A stretch of DNA of 19,101 bases from the NCBI GenBank assembly GCA_027600665.1, contig JADGJL010000523.1, positions 1 through 19,101 on the forward strand, read 5' to 3'. The notes below the pieces were generated by a model, which saw nothing but the letters and a program-made list of their open reading frames with translations, was not told where the DNA came from and ran no database searches. Source of the stretch: Irineochytrium annulatum. Lineage: Eukaryota > Chytridiomycota > Chytridiomycetes > Chytridiales > Chytridiaceae. Position 1 is the first letter of the stretch. Each line of letters starts with the position of its first letter. Below, one piece after another: positions 1 through 9,788 of this stretch. The position numbers and the translations under genes were made by a program.

Positions 1-56
1 CGGCCCGCCCGGAGTAGCCGGCGGTGGTGGGGGGGGGCGTGGTTGACTCCCTGGAG

Positions 57-218
57 CCGGTCGACTCCGAGTAGGAGCCATCTGAGTACGACCCGCAGGG
101 GCGAGGGCCCGTTGACAGCTACTACCCGGAGTCCGAGTACGCTCCTCAACAGGGCGGTGGGGGCGGCGGTGGTGCGGCCAGGCAACCCGTCGATAGCTAC
201 TATCCAGAGTCGGAGTAC
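57..218 (+). repeat. Three imperfect copies of an 11-codon unit
   Basis: Units lie at 57-89, 108-140 and 186-218. The last two encode the same peptide, PVDSYYPESEY, with only synonymous differences. The first is diverged and carries an in-frame TAG. Spacings are 51 and 78 bases, both multiples of three, so all three units share a frame. Confidence 0.75.
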
Positions 219-242
219 CAGCCGGAGGGTGGACAGCGGTAG
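75..242 (+). CDS. C-terminal fragment of a Tyr/Glu-rich repeat protein (5' end outside window, upstream frame broken)
   Basis: The frame ending at TAG 240-242 encodes an 11-residue unit, PVDSYYPESEY, at 108-140 and again at 186-218, separated by a glycine-rich linker. The two copies differ at five bases, all in third codon positions and all silent, which is good evidence that this frame is or was translated. A third, diverged unit at 57-89 reads PVDSE, then TAG, then EPSEY. The frame upstream carries TAG at 15-17 and 72-74, both where the repeat would put tyrosine, so I annotate only from 75. A G-rich run near 30-38 could also hide a frameshift. Alternatively the AG at 73-74 could be a splice acceptor, with a branch-like TTGAC at 43-47. 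No domain family is recognised. The function is unknown; an extracellular or low-complexity tail is possible. Confidence 0.5.
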   Translation, partial: EPSEYDPQGRGPVDSYYPESEYAPQQGGGGGGGAARQPVDSYYPESEYQPEGGQR

Positions 243-1074
243 AGTTTGGGCAGAGGTTCGCTGATCTGATGGTAGTTGGGTTTTGGATATCTACTCGGTT
301 CGTGTTGGCTGGTGTTTGGCGTTGGTATCCTTAGGCTGCGGGCCTTTTCTCTTTTGAACATGCACTCTTCTCGTTCTTTGCTTTTTACTTTTATCTTGTC
401 ATTTTTCTTATGCGAAGCCTAATCGTGTATTGAGTTACGTACCTCTCCACTCCCCCATTTCCCTTTTCTTCATGTTTATTTACGCAATCACTTGAAAACA
501 CAATTACGGCTTGGCACAGGCCCATTCTCTCCTTTTCCTTTTCATCACGGTCTATTTTTCCTAGAATATTTCATCCCTTTTATTCATTACCAAGATCCCT
601 TTTCTTTTCCGCTTGATTTCTAGACATACATGTGATTCTTTTCCGGAGTTCCTGTTTATCGTTTTTTTTGGTGGAATGTTCGTTTCATTCGCAGGCGCTC
701 AGAAGACCGAGTTTATGATCGGTCTTTATGTCAAATAATCCAGTTAAAAGAATCCATCCATCCACATACCACTTTCATATATTGTTACCTATTCCTTAAG
801 CTGACGGTATAAGTATGGAGTGCTTGTGGCAAACACTAGCAGCAGGACATGCAAAACTAGTTAATCCGCTCCTAGAGCGACCGCATGTCGGCAAGATATT
901 AATAAAAATGGTTGAGATGATCACGCTGTCATCACCAAATGTATTAATCCCTCCAAGGACTACATATACAGAGCAATAACTTTAGTGTATCGTGATAAAC
1001 ATACATGTACGTGTATAAAATAGCAAAGGAGTCAACAAATACAAGATTTATGCGCAAAGACGCAACAGGCCCAT
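243..1074. other. Intergenic stretch, 3' flanks of two convergent genes
   Basis: About 830 bases with lower GC and T-rich runs, lying between the plus-strand repeat gene and the 3' end of the minus-strand coiled-coil gene. The T-rich part (roughly 340-670) is typical of a 3' untranslated region. AATAAA occurs on the plus strand near 899-904. I see no convincing coding frame, tRNA or repeat family here. Confidence 0.6.
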
Positions 1075-3801
1075 TCACGGCAGCAACATCCCATCCCTTC
1101 CTCCACCTCCACCTCTCCCGCCCAACAAAGCCCTCAGCGCCCCAGCCTCCCTCCTCGCCTCCGCAGTCGCCCTCCGCTCCCTCTCGAGCCTCGCCTCCAG
1201 ACCCGCAACATCCCCCCTCAAACCCCGCACGACGCCGCTCAGCGCCCGGGCGTTCCTCTCGTTATCCCTCCTAATAGCGTCGGCCTCCACCAGCTCTTCC
1301 CGCAGCCTCACAAGTCGATCCTCGGCGTCCGCCAGCGCGGACTCGGCCGCGACGCGCCGGGAGCACTCGGACTGCAGCAGGCTCTCCGAGGCGTGTAGGC
1401 GGAGAGATAGGTCCTCGGACTCAGCGCGGGAACGGGCGAGGGCGTGCTGGAGGGTTGCGTTTTGAAGCTGAAGGGTCGAAAGAAGCTCGAGCTGGGCGTC
1501 CGTCGGCGCGGAGATGAATGGGATCACGGACATCTCGGGCTTCGGGGCGACGGAGATGGCGGGCGGTTCCGGGTCGGCCATCGACACGAGCTTCAGCCCG
1601 TCCGGGTCGGAGGACTTCGGGGCAATGGCGTCCAGCATCTCTACAGCCCGCAGAACCGGTACCATCGCCGCCCGCGTCGCATTCACCGGCGGCACGGGAG
1701 ACACGACCGGCTCGACCTGGTGGTCCTCTGACCCGTCATCCACACTGGCGCCGTCCAACCAGTCGCCATCCACGAACGATCTCCTAGACGCCGAACTTGG
1801 CGTCCGATCCCTCGCGTCAACAAAGTAATCCTCCTCCTCCTCCTCTTCCTCCCCATCGCCCTCTGACCTGTGTCTCTCCGCCCATCCAACACGGCTACCG
1901 GCGCTCCCGACCGCGGAGCCCGGAGTGATCGCTACCGGCGTGATCTCAACGGGCGCCGCCTCCTCCATCGTACCTCCGTCTGTCGTCGCCAACGCCAAAG
2001 CGGACGCACCCAGATCCAACCCGCCCATGTTCCCAACGACGTCCCCCAAGGCCTTCGCAAGACCGACTGCGAGCAGATGCTCCCTCAAATGCTGCCGCTC
2101 AGTGTCTGAGTAGGGCGGCGGCGGCGAGTCGGCGGACGAAGAGCTGCCTGAGCTGCTCGCGCTGCCGGCCTCGGGTTGTAGCCGTCGAGGGTGCTTTGTC
2201 GGGGACGCAAGCGTATGGGCACGATCGGAGGCCGTGTTATTGGCGCGGAAGGTCGGACGCGGTGGAAGGATAATGGACGTCGGGTGGCGCGGGAGGGAAG
2301 GGGTGGTGGAAGGCGTGGTGGTAGGTGAAGACGTGCGCGGTGATCTGGTGAACGGAGTTGGTTAGATTACACAAAAAAAAAACACGACATATACAAATAA
2401 GTCGACGTACGCTGGGCGCGATGCTGGAGAGACCGGTGTTCCCCGCGACGGCCGCGCGGGCACCTTCGGGGACGTTGAAGAAATCGTCGCTCTCGCCGAC
2501 GCCACCAACGGTGAAGGCGGGTCGGGTCGCATTCGGGGTGACTGTGGAGGCGAGAACGGTGCCCGCGACGGTGTTCGGCTCCTCGCAGCACGAACGGCTG
2601 AGGCGTCGGGGGATTGCCTCCGTATCCGCGGGGACGTCGAGGGCGGGAGTGAAGTCGGGCGGGGTGATAATGGGATGGGGGACTTTCGATGAGAGGCTGC
2701 TGCGGGCTTGGGAGCGGGTGACGGCGACCGCCCCTGAAGCCGCCTGCTGTTGATAAGTTGCTCTTCGCGTTCGTGCCGCCGTTTGGCCGTCGAGGTGGGA
2801 GGTGTGACACCAGAGGTGTTCGTTGACGGAGTAGCCTCGAATGCCGATCGGGACGGACCTTCCCAGGCGATGTCATGCCCGGCGCTCATAACGCGCGGAG
2901 TGTTCAGTGTCGACGACCGCGGTCGCGCCGGGCTGGCCTCCCTTTTTGCCTTCGATGCTGCATCCGTCAAGGCAACTATTAACGGCCCCGCATGGCCCTT
3001 CCCACGCACTGTCCGCAATTTCTGATCGTCTGGAGGCAGGCTCGACGCCCTATGGGCCTGCTTCAGGCATTCCCGACCGTACGACGACCGCGAGTGGAGA
3101 GAGTTCGAACTAGATCCATCGCTCCTGTCATCCTCGACGGATGACGAAGCACCAGACGAATATGTCGACGACAAGGATGCCGAGCTCATCTTCGGTGACG
3201 AGGGGATGGATGAAGGCGCCGACACTGACATTGTCGCCGCAATTGCAGTGGGTGAGAGGGAACCCGGTGACGCCGCGGTGCTGCTGAAGGCCCGAGGCTG
3301 CTGTGAATTCCGAGATGAAGGCCCAACGCCGCCGGCCTGCGACTGCACGCTCTGCCTGACAGAGGCCTCAAATTCCGCCCAGACCCGTTCGGCCGCAGCC
3401 GCCCGGTCCTCCGTGATGGCGGCACTCCGCCGGCACCCCGCGTCGCGACTCGACGCATCGTCCCCTTCCAGCTCCCGGCGGATGCGCTCCTGGTCGACGT
3501 GCCGCGACTGCAAAAGCGTGGAGACGAACGGCGTGAAGGGTTTGTCGAGAGCGGACGGCAAGTTGACATAGCGGGAGGAGGACGACGCTGGCCGGGGTCG
3601 AGCCGCCGCTGGCCGGGAGGATGCGGGGGATGCGGGGGATGCGGAGTCTGGAGGAGGAGTTGGTGGTGGTGGGAGCGGTGAAGAGATCGGTGAGGCCGTC
3701 GACAGTAAGGAGGCCAGCGCGGGCGACGTCGCCGCACCCGAGGGCGACAGCTCCGGCACCGCATCCTCCGGCGAGCCCCTCCCAGGGGATGAGGTTGTCA
3801 T
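1075..3801 (-). CDS. Large Ser/Pro-rich protein with a C-terminal coiled coil, function unknown (two exons)
   Basis: Exon 1 runs 3801 to 2411 and exon 2 runs 2344 to 1075. The 66-nt intron (2345-2410) has donor GTACGT, branch TCTAAC and acceptor CCAG. Splicing keeps phase and gives 886 residues. The start ATG at 3801 is the first in frame; the open frame extends to 3861 without another ATG. Residues 1-75 are Ser/Pro/Ala-rich. Residues 77-150 form a better-ordered patch that includes YVNLPSALDKPF and FVSTLLQSRHVDQERIRREL. The middle is Ser/Arg/Pro-rich, with many possible phosphorylation and SH3-type PxxP sites. An acidic Glu run lies near 628-635. Residues about 745-871 are a long heptad-like coiled coil, followed by a glycine tail. 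I recognise no Pfam-type domain. A scaffold or cytoskeletal/polarity role is a guess from architecture only. Confidence 0.8.
2345..2410 (-). other. Intron of the coiled-coil gene
   Basis: On the minus strand the donor is GTACGT, the branch-like sequence TCTAAC lies about 20 nt before the acceptor CCAG, and a run of T (A on the plus strand, 2371-2380) sits inside. The upstream frame runs into a stop within this stretch. Removing it joins two long open frames in phase (codon split GC|A). Confidence 0.85.
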
Positions 3802-5140
3802 CGACACGCCCGTGTTGGTGCGTTCGGCTCGTCGTCGGACGTTGAGAAAATGCTGCACCAAAATTGGAGTGACACGAGGTTAAGGGAGGATAAACGGCGA
3901 ATACGCGGGTCAACCTGCACTGTAAATCCCCCCCAACAGCCCTATCTACTTCGCGGCGGGCTCTGCTGCCACCGCTCGCGCCTTCCGTTCTCTGTCGCTC
4001 ACATCCTCGAATTCGACCGTAAACGGCAGGCCAGCATCTGCTGGAGTTGCGGATGACCACCTGCACCATCTGCAATGGAACCAGAAGTCCAACTCGCACG
4101 CTTAGCGCTGTGGCCTGCCAGCGACGGCGGGCCTTGAATGCTTGCTGGCCGACTCCCCTGTCATCAATGCAGCTGAGCTATATGTGAAATTGTGCTGCTT
4201 ACGTTCGGATCTTCGCGAAAGTGCTTTTAAGGTACTCTGATCGACCTGCTTGACGACCGCGACCGGCGGGTTTGAGCCACTATACTTTTTTTGGAATATG
4301 GAGTTGGACCCTGCTCCGCCATCTCAGCCTACATTTTCCGTTGTACGTGTTAACGACAGAGTGAAGCTTCCGCCACGATGGTAGATATTCATGACCTACG
4401 CTGAATAGAAAACAGATGTGGGATTGCATTTAGAGAAAACACGCGACGACAAAAGGCCCACTGTTGGCAATACAAGGCAATAGCACAACGCAGAGAGACA
4501 GTCATAGTGATGTTATGAAGAGCAATGCATCGACACTTTGCACTAGTACTTTTTTGGCATAGTGGCATCCATCCGAATACGTTGCGCCAACCTGAGTCTC
4601 AACCGTGAAAGAAGAATTAAAGCCTTGCCCCCTTACCAGAGTGGTTTTGTGCTTGATCGTCATTGTTGTCGATCTTTCGATCTTCCCTTCCGTTTTCAGG
4701 TAATTCGATGCGGTGCGACCATTGTTGGTGCCAGCGGTGCAGCGTGCTACCACCCGTTCGGTCAGAGAGTCTGGACCGTCCTTACCCCCAACCTCGTTGT
4801 TCGTCGACCCTCATCGCTTTACCGGTTCGGGCTAACAGCTGGAACCATCACTCACTCGAGACGACGCCCCTCCTCCGTGCGTGGCCGCCGTATCTGCTTG
4901 CTACCTCCGAGGCCGTCCCCAGAACCAGACGCTACCCCCCCGCAGACGTTGTGACGGGCTCGCTTGCCGGAGACGCTACAGACTGACTGGACCCTCTGGA
5001 CACCCTGCCCAGCCCCAGCCCTTTTGAACCGAGGCCATCATCTGCGTTCGGGCTGGATGGGCACGCTCGTCCTTTCATAACGTCAACGTGGAACACATCA
5101 CCGGCCCTTCACCCGACACCGCACCACTGTGCCTTCAGTC
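3802..5140. other. Divergent intergenic stretch holding two 5' regions and unresolved exon-like pieces
   Basis: This stretch separates the minus-strand coiled-coil gene from the plus-strand kinase. On the minus strand, TTAAC followed by TTTTGGTGCAG ends at 3853 and looks like an intron acceptor 51 bases before the coiled-coil start, so a 5'UTR intron is likely. A strong GTGAGC donor lies at 4002. Minus-strand 4322 has ATGGCG with an open frame of 31 codons. None of these could be assembled into a gene with confidence. The plus-strand half (about 4550-5140) is presumably kinase promoter and leader, and it contains a pyrimidine run ending TTTTCAG at about 4700. I saw no clear TATA box or tRNA. 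Confidence 0.5.
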
Positions 5141-6806
5141 ATGAGCATCGAGCCGCGACCTTCCCCGCCGCCCGGCAGTCCACGCCATCCGCAACCCTAT
5201 CCCCATCAACACTCACCGAAGCATCAGCAGCAACACCACCCGGTTACCACGTCCTCCCGGGGCCTCCCACAACTCGCGCATCCGAAGGAGAAGGAACGGC
5301 CCCGCAAGTTTATCGGGGAGTGGAAGCTCTCGGAGACGCTGGGTCAGGGGGCTTACGCTAAGGTGAAGCTCGCCATCAACCAGCGCACGGGCGAGCGCCG
5401 GGCTTGCAAGATTATCCACTACCGCGGCGGCCGGACCCACGACCCCGCACGGCCTTACGGCCCCACCGTCGAGAAGCTCCCATCCGTCAACCACGCTTGC
5501 AACGCGCTATTCCTTCACCCGTCACACCCCGATCAGGTCGTCGAGCGGCGACACGTCCGCGAGGCCGCCCTCGGCAACCTGCTCCGACACAAACACATCG
5601 CCTCCGTCCACGATATCGTCCTTATGAATAACTTCTACTACCTTTTCTCCGACCTGGTAGACGGCCAACCCCTGCTCTCCCTCATCATCCAACACGGCCC
5701 CCTGAATGAGTCCGTCGCGCGGCGGCTGATGCTGCAGCTCGTCAGCGCGATCGACTATTGCCACCAGAACTCGGTCTGCCATCGGGATCTGAAGATCGAA
5801 AACGTGCTCGTGGATCGGAGAGGGGACCTGAAGGTCATCGATTTCGGGATGGCGGCGCTTTTTGAGAGCATGCCAATAGAGGAAGCAGCGACTCGGGGGC
5901 TTGACGAGTTCTGCGGGAGCCTCTACTATGCGTGTCCCGAGGTACTTAGAGGCAAGCGATACGTCGGTCCGGAGGTCGATATTTGGAGCATGGTGAGTTT
6001 GCACGTTTTCTTCTTTCTTGGTTGTGCGTGCGCCTAACGTCGAAAACCTTTAGGGCATCATCCTCTACATTCTCGTTTGCGGCCGCGTCCCCTTCGATGA
6101 CCCATCGCTCCCCTCCCTCCAATCCAAAATCTGCTCCGGCCACATCGACTTCCCCGACCACGTCACCCTCCCTTGCCGCTCCCTCATCGTCCACATGCTC
6201 ACCGTCGACCCCCGCCGCCGCGCCACCATGCTCCAAATCAAGCACCACCCCTGGACCGTCGCCGTCGACGACCCCGCTGCCGCGCTCCCCCTCATCCTGC
6301 CCATCTCACCTGTCGCCCACCGGGCGCCGATGACGTGGCCGCCGGACATGCGCGTTGTCGACCACATGGTCGGATTCGAGCTGGGGACGCGGGAGGACAT
6401 CGTCGGACGGCTGCGGAAGGCTTATGACAGCCTGCCGGCGTCGTACATCTTCCCGCCGGTCGATCCCGCGGTCAGCGTGTACTACCTCGTTATGGAGCGA
6501 TATAAGCTCGTCCCCCCGGGGGAGGGCGTGTCCACACCGCCGGTCGTCGTGAAGGCGCCCCCGCCGCCATCCGTGGTCATCAAGGCGCCGCCGACACCGC
6601 CTGGCTCCACGCCGGGCTCGACCCCGGACGCGGACGCGGACGCCATCTTGCCCGACGTGGCGGAGGAGGGTGGCGGGGAGGGCGTGCGGATGTCGACGGA
6701 GCGGTCGAGCTCGAAGGGGAAGGGGCGGCACGACTCGACGCTGACGGATGAGGGCATCGGGACGATGACGGCGCCCGGGATCACGGAGATGGATGTGGAC
6801 CCGTGA
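5141..6806 (+). CDS. kin1: Kin1/Kin2 (PAR-1/MARK) family serine/threonine kinase, two exons
   Basis: Exons 5141-5992 and 6054-6806 give 534 residues. The intron (61 nt) has donor GTGAGT, branch CCTAAC and acceptor TTAG. A His/Pro/Gln-rich N-tail of about 55 residues precedes the kinase domain (about 61-351). Visible parts: glycine loop GQGAYAKV (68-75), beta-3 lysine K90 in RACKII, a roughly 45-residue insert, then helix-C glutamate E141 in VREAALG. The catalytic loop is HRDLKIEN (D216), with DFG at 234-236, activation loop DEFCGSLYYACPE (255-267) and VCGRVPFDD after the splice. The insert and the REAxLG helix are typical of fungal Kin1. Residues about 390-436 (GFELGT...VYYLVMERY) resemble the UBA-like segment that follows MARK kinase domains. 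Family members control polarity, exocytosis and septation at the cortex. The tail is short and I see no KA1 domain, whereas yeast Kin1 is about twice as long. Confidence 0.93.
5993..6053 (+). other. Intron of the kinase gene
   Basis: GTGAGT at the donor, CGCCTAAC branch site and CCTTTAG acceptor. It interrupts the conserved DIWS-x-G-I-I-L-Y motif of kinase subdomain IX in phase 0, so both borders are fixed by protein conservation. Confidence 0.93.
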
Positions 6807-7761
6807 CGACGTGGGGTAGATTGAGTTCTACCCGGCGGGATTGTTAATATGGGATCGAGGCCTCGACGGCGACGGCGCTGACGGCGTTGTCACGTGCGGG
6901 GATAAGCCAGTCACGGCTTTTGCTGAAGGGGAGAGAGTGTGCCTTGCGGTATTTTGGGGGCTCGAGGCTTATCTTTTGCCGATTTATCAAGTCACGTGTT
7001 TTGTTGTTGCGGGCCTCTCTTTCGGAGAGGGAAGGCGAGAGATGTTGGGGTTCCGCTTTCTGTTTCCTTGTAACATTCATTAGCCTACTTTTGTCGCGCG
7101 GTTCCCTTGTGTAGGATGTAGAAATTGAACGTTGTAGTGTCATCCGATGACAGTTCTTCGTTTTTTCTTGCCTTCTCCTTTTTACTATTATGTTGATACA
7201 CTGAATAACATGGTCGTGAATATCCTGGCACAAAGTTTTTACACATGTCTTTCATATCTATTGCATTAAGGACTGGAGCCGTTAGTCGCGTGCTCAAATG
7301 TACGATAATGGCGTCATTGCGATATCGCAATTGAAGCAACAAAATGAAGCAAAGCGAAGCTGCTAGCTACGTTTAGGTTGCAATAGTCAGCTGCTTCGAA
7401 TGAAGGCTGCACGCATTCCTTCAGCGGGCCTTACTCGAGTCCTGATAATATTGAATAACCCCTGCAGATAATGTCCGGCGTGTATCGATGCCCCTGGACA
7501 GACTCACCTGATGCATCTGCGTTGTTCATCTTCTGATGCTTGCATCACGGCGCGGTGTACTCTTGTTAAAAAGGGGACTTTGACACAGCAGACCAAAATC
7601 AAGTGGACAGCAGGACAGGCTACGACCAACAGCTTTCGAACGCGCGACATCGCGATGATGTTGAGGGCCATCTCTGATGATTGTGGGTCGACCCGCCAGC
7701 CGTAAAGAGGAAGATTTACCCGCTCGCTATACGACTGGTCTGCCTTCTCCAACTCGCTCCG
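6807..7761. other. Intergenic stretch: kinase 3' flank and promoter of the b561 gene
   Basis: The GC content drops and stop codons are frequent in all frames. A short hairpin-forming sequence, CCTCTC with GAGAGG across a five-base loop, lies near 7015-7031. A cluster of GAAGC words sits at about 7333-7356. I see no convincing gene, RNA gene or TATA box; the open frames here look like chance. Confidence 0.6.
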
Positions 7762-9613
7762 ATGGTACGCATCGATATGCTGTCGGCTGCAACGGCGATG
7801 TTATCCCTGGCCGCTGCCCTCGGTCAAGGTGAGATCTTGAGGGCCCAAACGTGCATAAATCTTGCTGACGTTGCCCTTCTTTCCAGCTGAGGTGATCGTG
7901 CATCGGCAGGCTAGCACCACCACTTCGGAAGCCTCATACTGCTCTGATAGCTTGAACACGGTGTGCGTGAACGTCATCCCGGCGAGCGACAACTCTTCCG
8001 CGACCGTTATCGTCCAGTCGACAGCCTCGGGATGGGTTGGCTTCGGGTTCGGCACGAGAATGGCAGGTTCGACGCTGTTCACCGGCTGGACAAATTCTAC
8101 CGGCGGGGTTCTCATCACCCAGCGTGTTGGCATAACCGAGGTCCAGCCCTTGCCGACAACGGCGACACCTATTTTTACTCAGGCCGCCGTCCCCAAGTCT
8201 CTCATTCTCTCCACATCCCAGATCAGCTACGCTTTGACGGTCCCGATGTCGCAGTTCTCCATGACGGGGCCAACGAGCATGCTCTGGGCTTATAGCGCGT
8301 CACCGCCCTTAAACCCGAACTCCCCTTCCTCTTCCTTCTTTGCCCACGACGACCGCTCGGCATTCAACCTCAACATCTTCCCCTCGGGCTCTATAGCCGC
8401 GACGGCGACGGCGACGGCCGTTATCGCGACGTTGACCGCGCCCGCTGCCCCGATAGCCACGAACGGCATCTCGACCTCTCGCTTCTGCGTAGATTCATCC
8501 AACTCTGTCTGCGTATCGGCCTACCGCGATCTCTCAACCTCGTCCGTCAACTTCACCATTCAGTCCACGCGCTCGGGGTGGGTCGGGATTGGAGTCGGCG
8601 CATCTCAGATGTCCGGTGCCACTATGTACGTCGCCTGGCCCTCCGGCATCAGCACGAGCATAACCGCCTCGTCCGGCGACGACACCATCACGGCAGGCCA
8701 AAACTTGGGCGGTGTCCTGTCCCAGCGATACGCGTCCGGCCACAACCAACCCGCCTATACCACACCCCAGCAGTTCACGACCGTCCCGCGGCCGTCGAAC
8801 CTCGTGACCGTTGTCGGCGCGACGCTGACGGTGTCGTTCTCGTGCTCGGACGCGCTCGTCAGCCGCACTGGCGCCACGTCCTTCATCTACGCATTCTCCG
8901 ACTTTCCGCCCGACAACCCGTCGGACCCAACGTCGGGTTTCCGGCAGCACGGCGGGGGCGACCGCGGGGCATTCAGCATGGACCTCTCCAAGGCCGGTGC
9001 CTCGACCGCTTCCTCTACCTCGACGGGCATCAGCGCCGACACGCTCCGCAAAGCCCATGGCGCGGTCATGTTAGTAGGCTGGGGGGTCCTGCCCGCCATC
9101 GGCATCTTCATCGCCAAGTTCATGAAAGAAAGGCTTGGCCACATGTGGTATATCCTCCACTCGTGGATTATGCAAGGTGGCGTCGTGTTGTGCTCCGCCG
9201 CGGGCCTGGCCCTCATCGAGGTCGAAATCTCCCCCGGCCCCCGGTTCCAGCCAAACCACCCGCACAAGATTCTCGGGTGCATTCTCGTGTTCGGCATTCT
9301 GCCGGCGCAAATTATCCTAGGCCAAGTGGCGAACAAGATGTACAAGGCAGACAGGGTCACAATACCGTGGTGGGACCAGGCGCACTGGTGGCTCGGCAGG
9401 CTGGCGGTGTTGCAGGGCGTCGTGACCATTTTCTTGGGCATCTGGCTGTATAACGTCAGCACGACCGTTCTGTTCGCCTGCTTTGCCGGGTGGATGGGGC
9501 TGGTGGTGATTGCGTTTGGGCTGGGTGGGAAGTTGACGGGCGCAGGGCATCATGAGACGATTACCCACGCCAAGGTGGGGTCGGAGGACGGTGGCGGCGG
9601 CTCGAAGGTGTAG
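7762..9613 (+). CDS. Secretory-pathway redox protein: tandem DOMON (CDH-type cytochrome) domains plus cytochrome b561
   Basis: Exons 7762-7828 and 7887-9613 give 597 residues. The 58-nt intron has donor GTGAGA, branch TGCTGAC and acceptor TTCCAG. Exon 1 supplies a signal peptide (ATAMLSLAAALGQ), which is why this upstream ATG is chosen. Two DOMON domains, about 41-187 and 222-390, each start with a cysteine pair and carry GWVGxGxG followed by a Met (M81, M264), and end with a His before a hydrophobic strand (H176 in FAHDDRSAFNL, H377 in RQHGGGDRGAF). This Met/His pattern matches the heme ligation of cellobiose dehydrogenase cytochrome domains. A b561 region of about five membrane helices follows (about 405-570), with histidines in KAHG (413), LHSW (447), HPHKILG (480/482) and AHWWLGR (522). 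The family moves electrons across membranes, for example for iron or copper reduction. The C-tail is Gly/Ser-rich. The natural donor is unknown. Confidence 0.93.
7829..7886 (+). other. Intron separating the signal-peptide exon of the b561 gene
   Basis: GTGAGA donor, TTGCTGAC branch site, then a pyrimidine tract and TTCCAG acceptor. Splicing joins G|CT into an alanine codon right after the signal peptide and puts the DOMON frame in phase. Confidence 0.9.
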
Positions 9614-9788
9614 AAATTCACGAGTCGGTGGGAATATGTTTTGTTCCTTTTTGCCGCATAAATATGTTGAATCCTTTTACTTTCTCCTTGTCACTTCACT
9701 CTTTTTAGGCGAAGCACCTCATTTATTATTTCCCGGTAGTTTCGTTCCCACTCAGTAAAAGAACAAAGGAATTGAAAATCTTCAGAGA

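Noticed and set aside
43..264. Open plus-strand frame of 73 codons at the left edge
   Set aside because: It is out of frame with the repeat units, whose differences are all synonymous in the other frame, so this is a shadow.
3095..3115. GAGTTCGAACTAG-like tRNA B-box
   Set aside because: It sits in a coding exon of the minus-strand gene, with no A-box or cloverleaf around it.
3861..3861. Start of the coiled-coil protein at 3861
   Set aside because: The codon there is TTG, and an intron acceptor-like GTGCAG follows immediately, so the ATG at 3801 is used instead.
4562..4954. 130-codon plus-strand frame upstream of the kinase
   Set aside because: No recognisable motif, mixed codon use and no splice link to the kinase start; more likely leader or promoter sequence.
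5129..5140. Kinase start four codons upstream at 5129
   Set aside because: That codon is GTG; the first ATG is at 5141.
6844..7233. 129-codon minus-strand frame in the kinase 3' flank
   Set aside because: AT-rich, Lys/Arg-rich with no domain, and it overlaps a region with short frames on both strands; probably chance.
8578..9453. 291-codon frame inside the b561 gene
   Set aside because: Arg/Pro/His-rich overlap typical of a shadow frame in GC-rich DNA; the b561 frame has clear domains.
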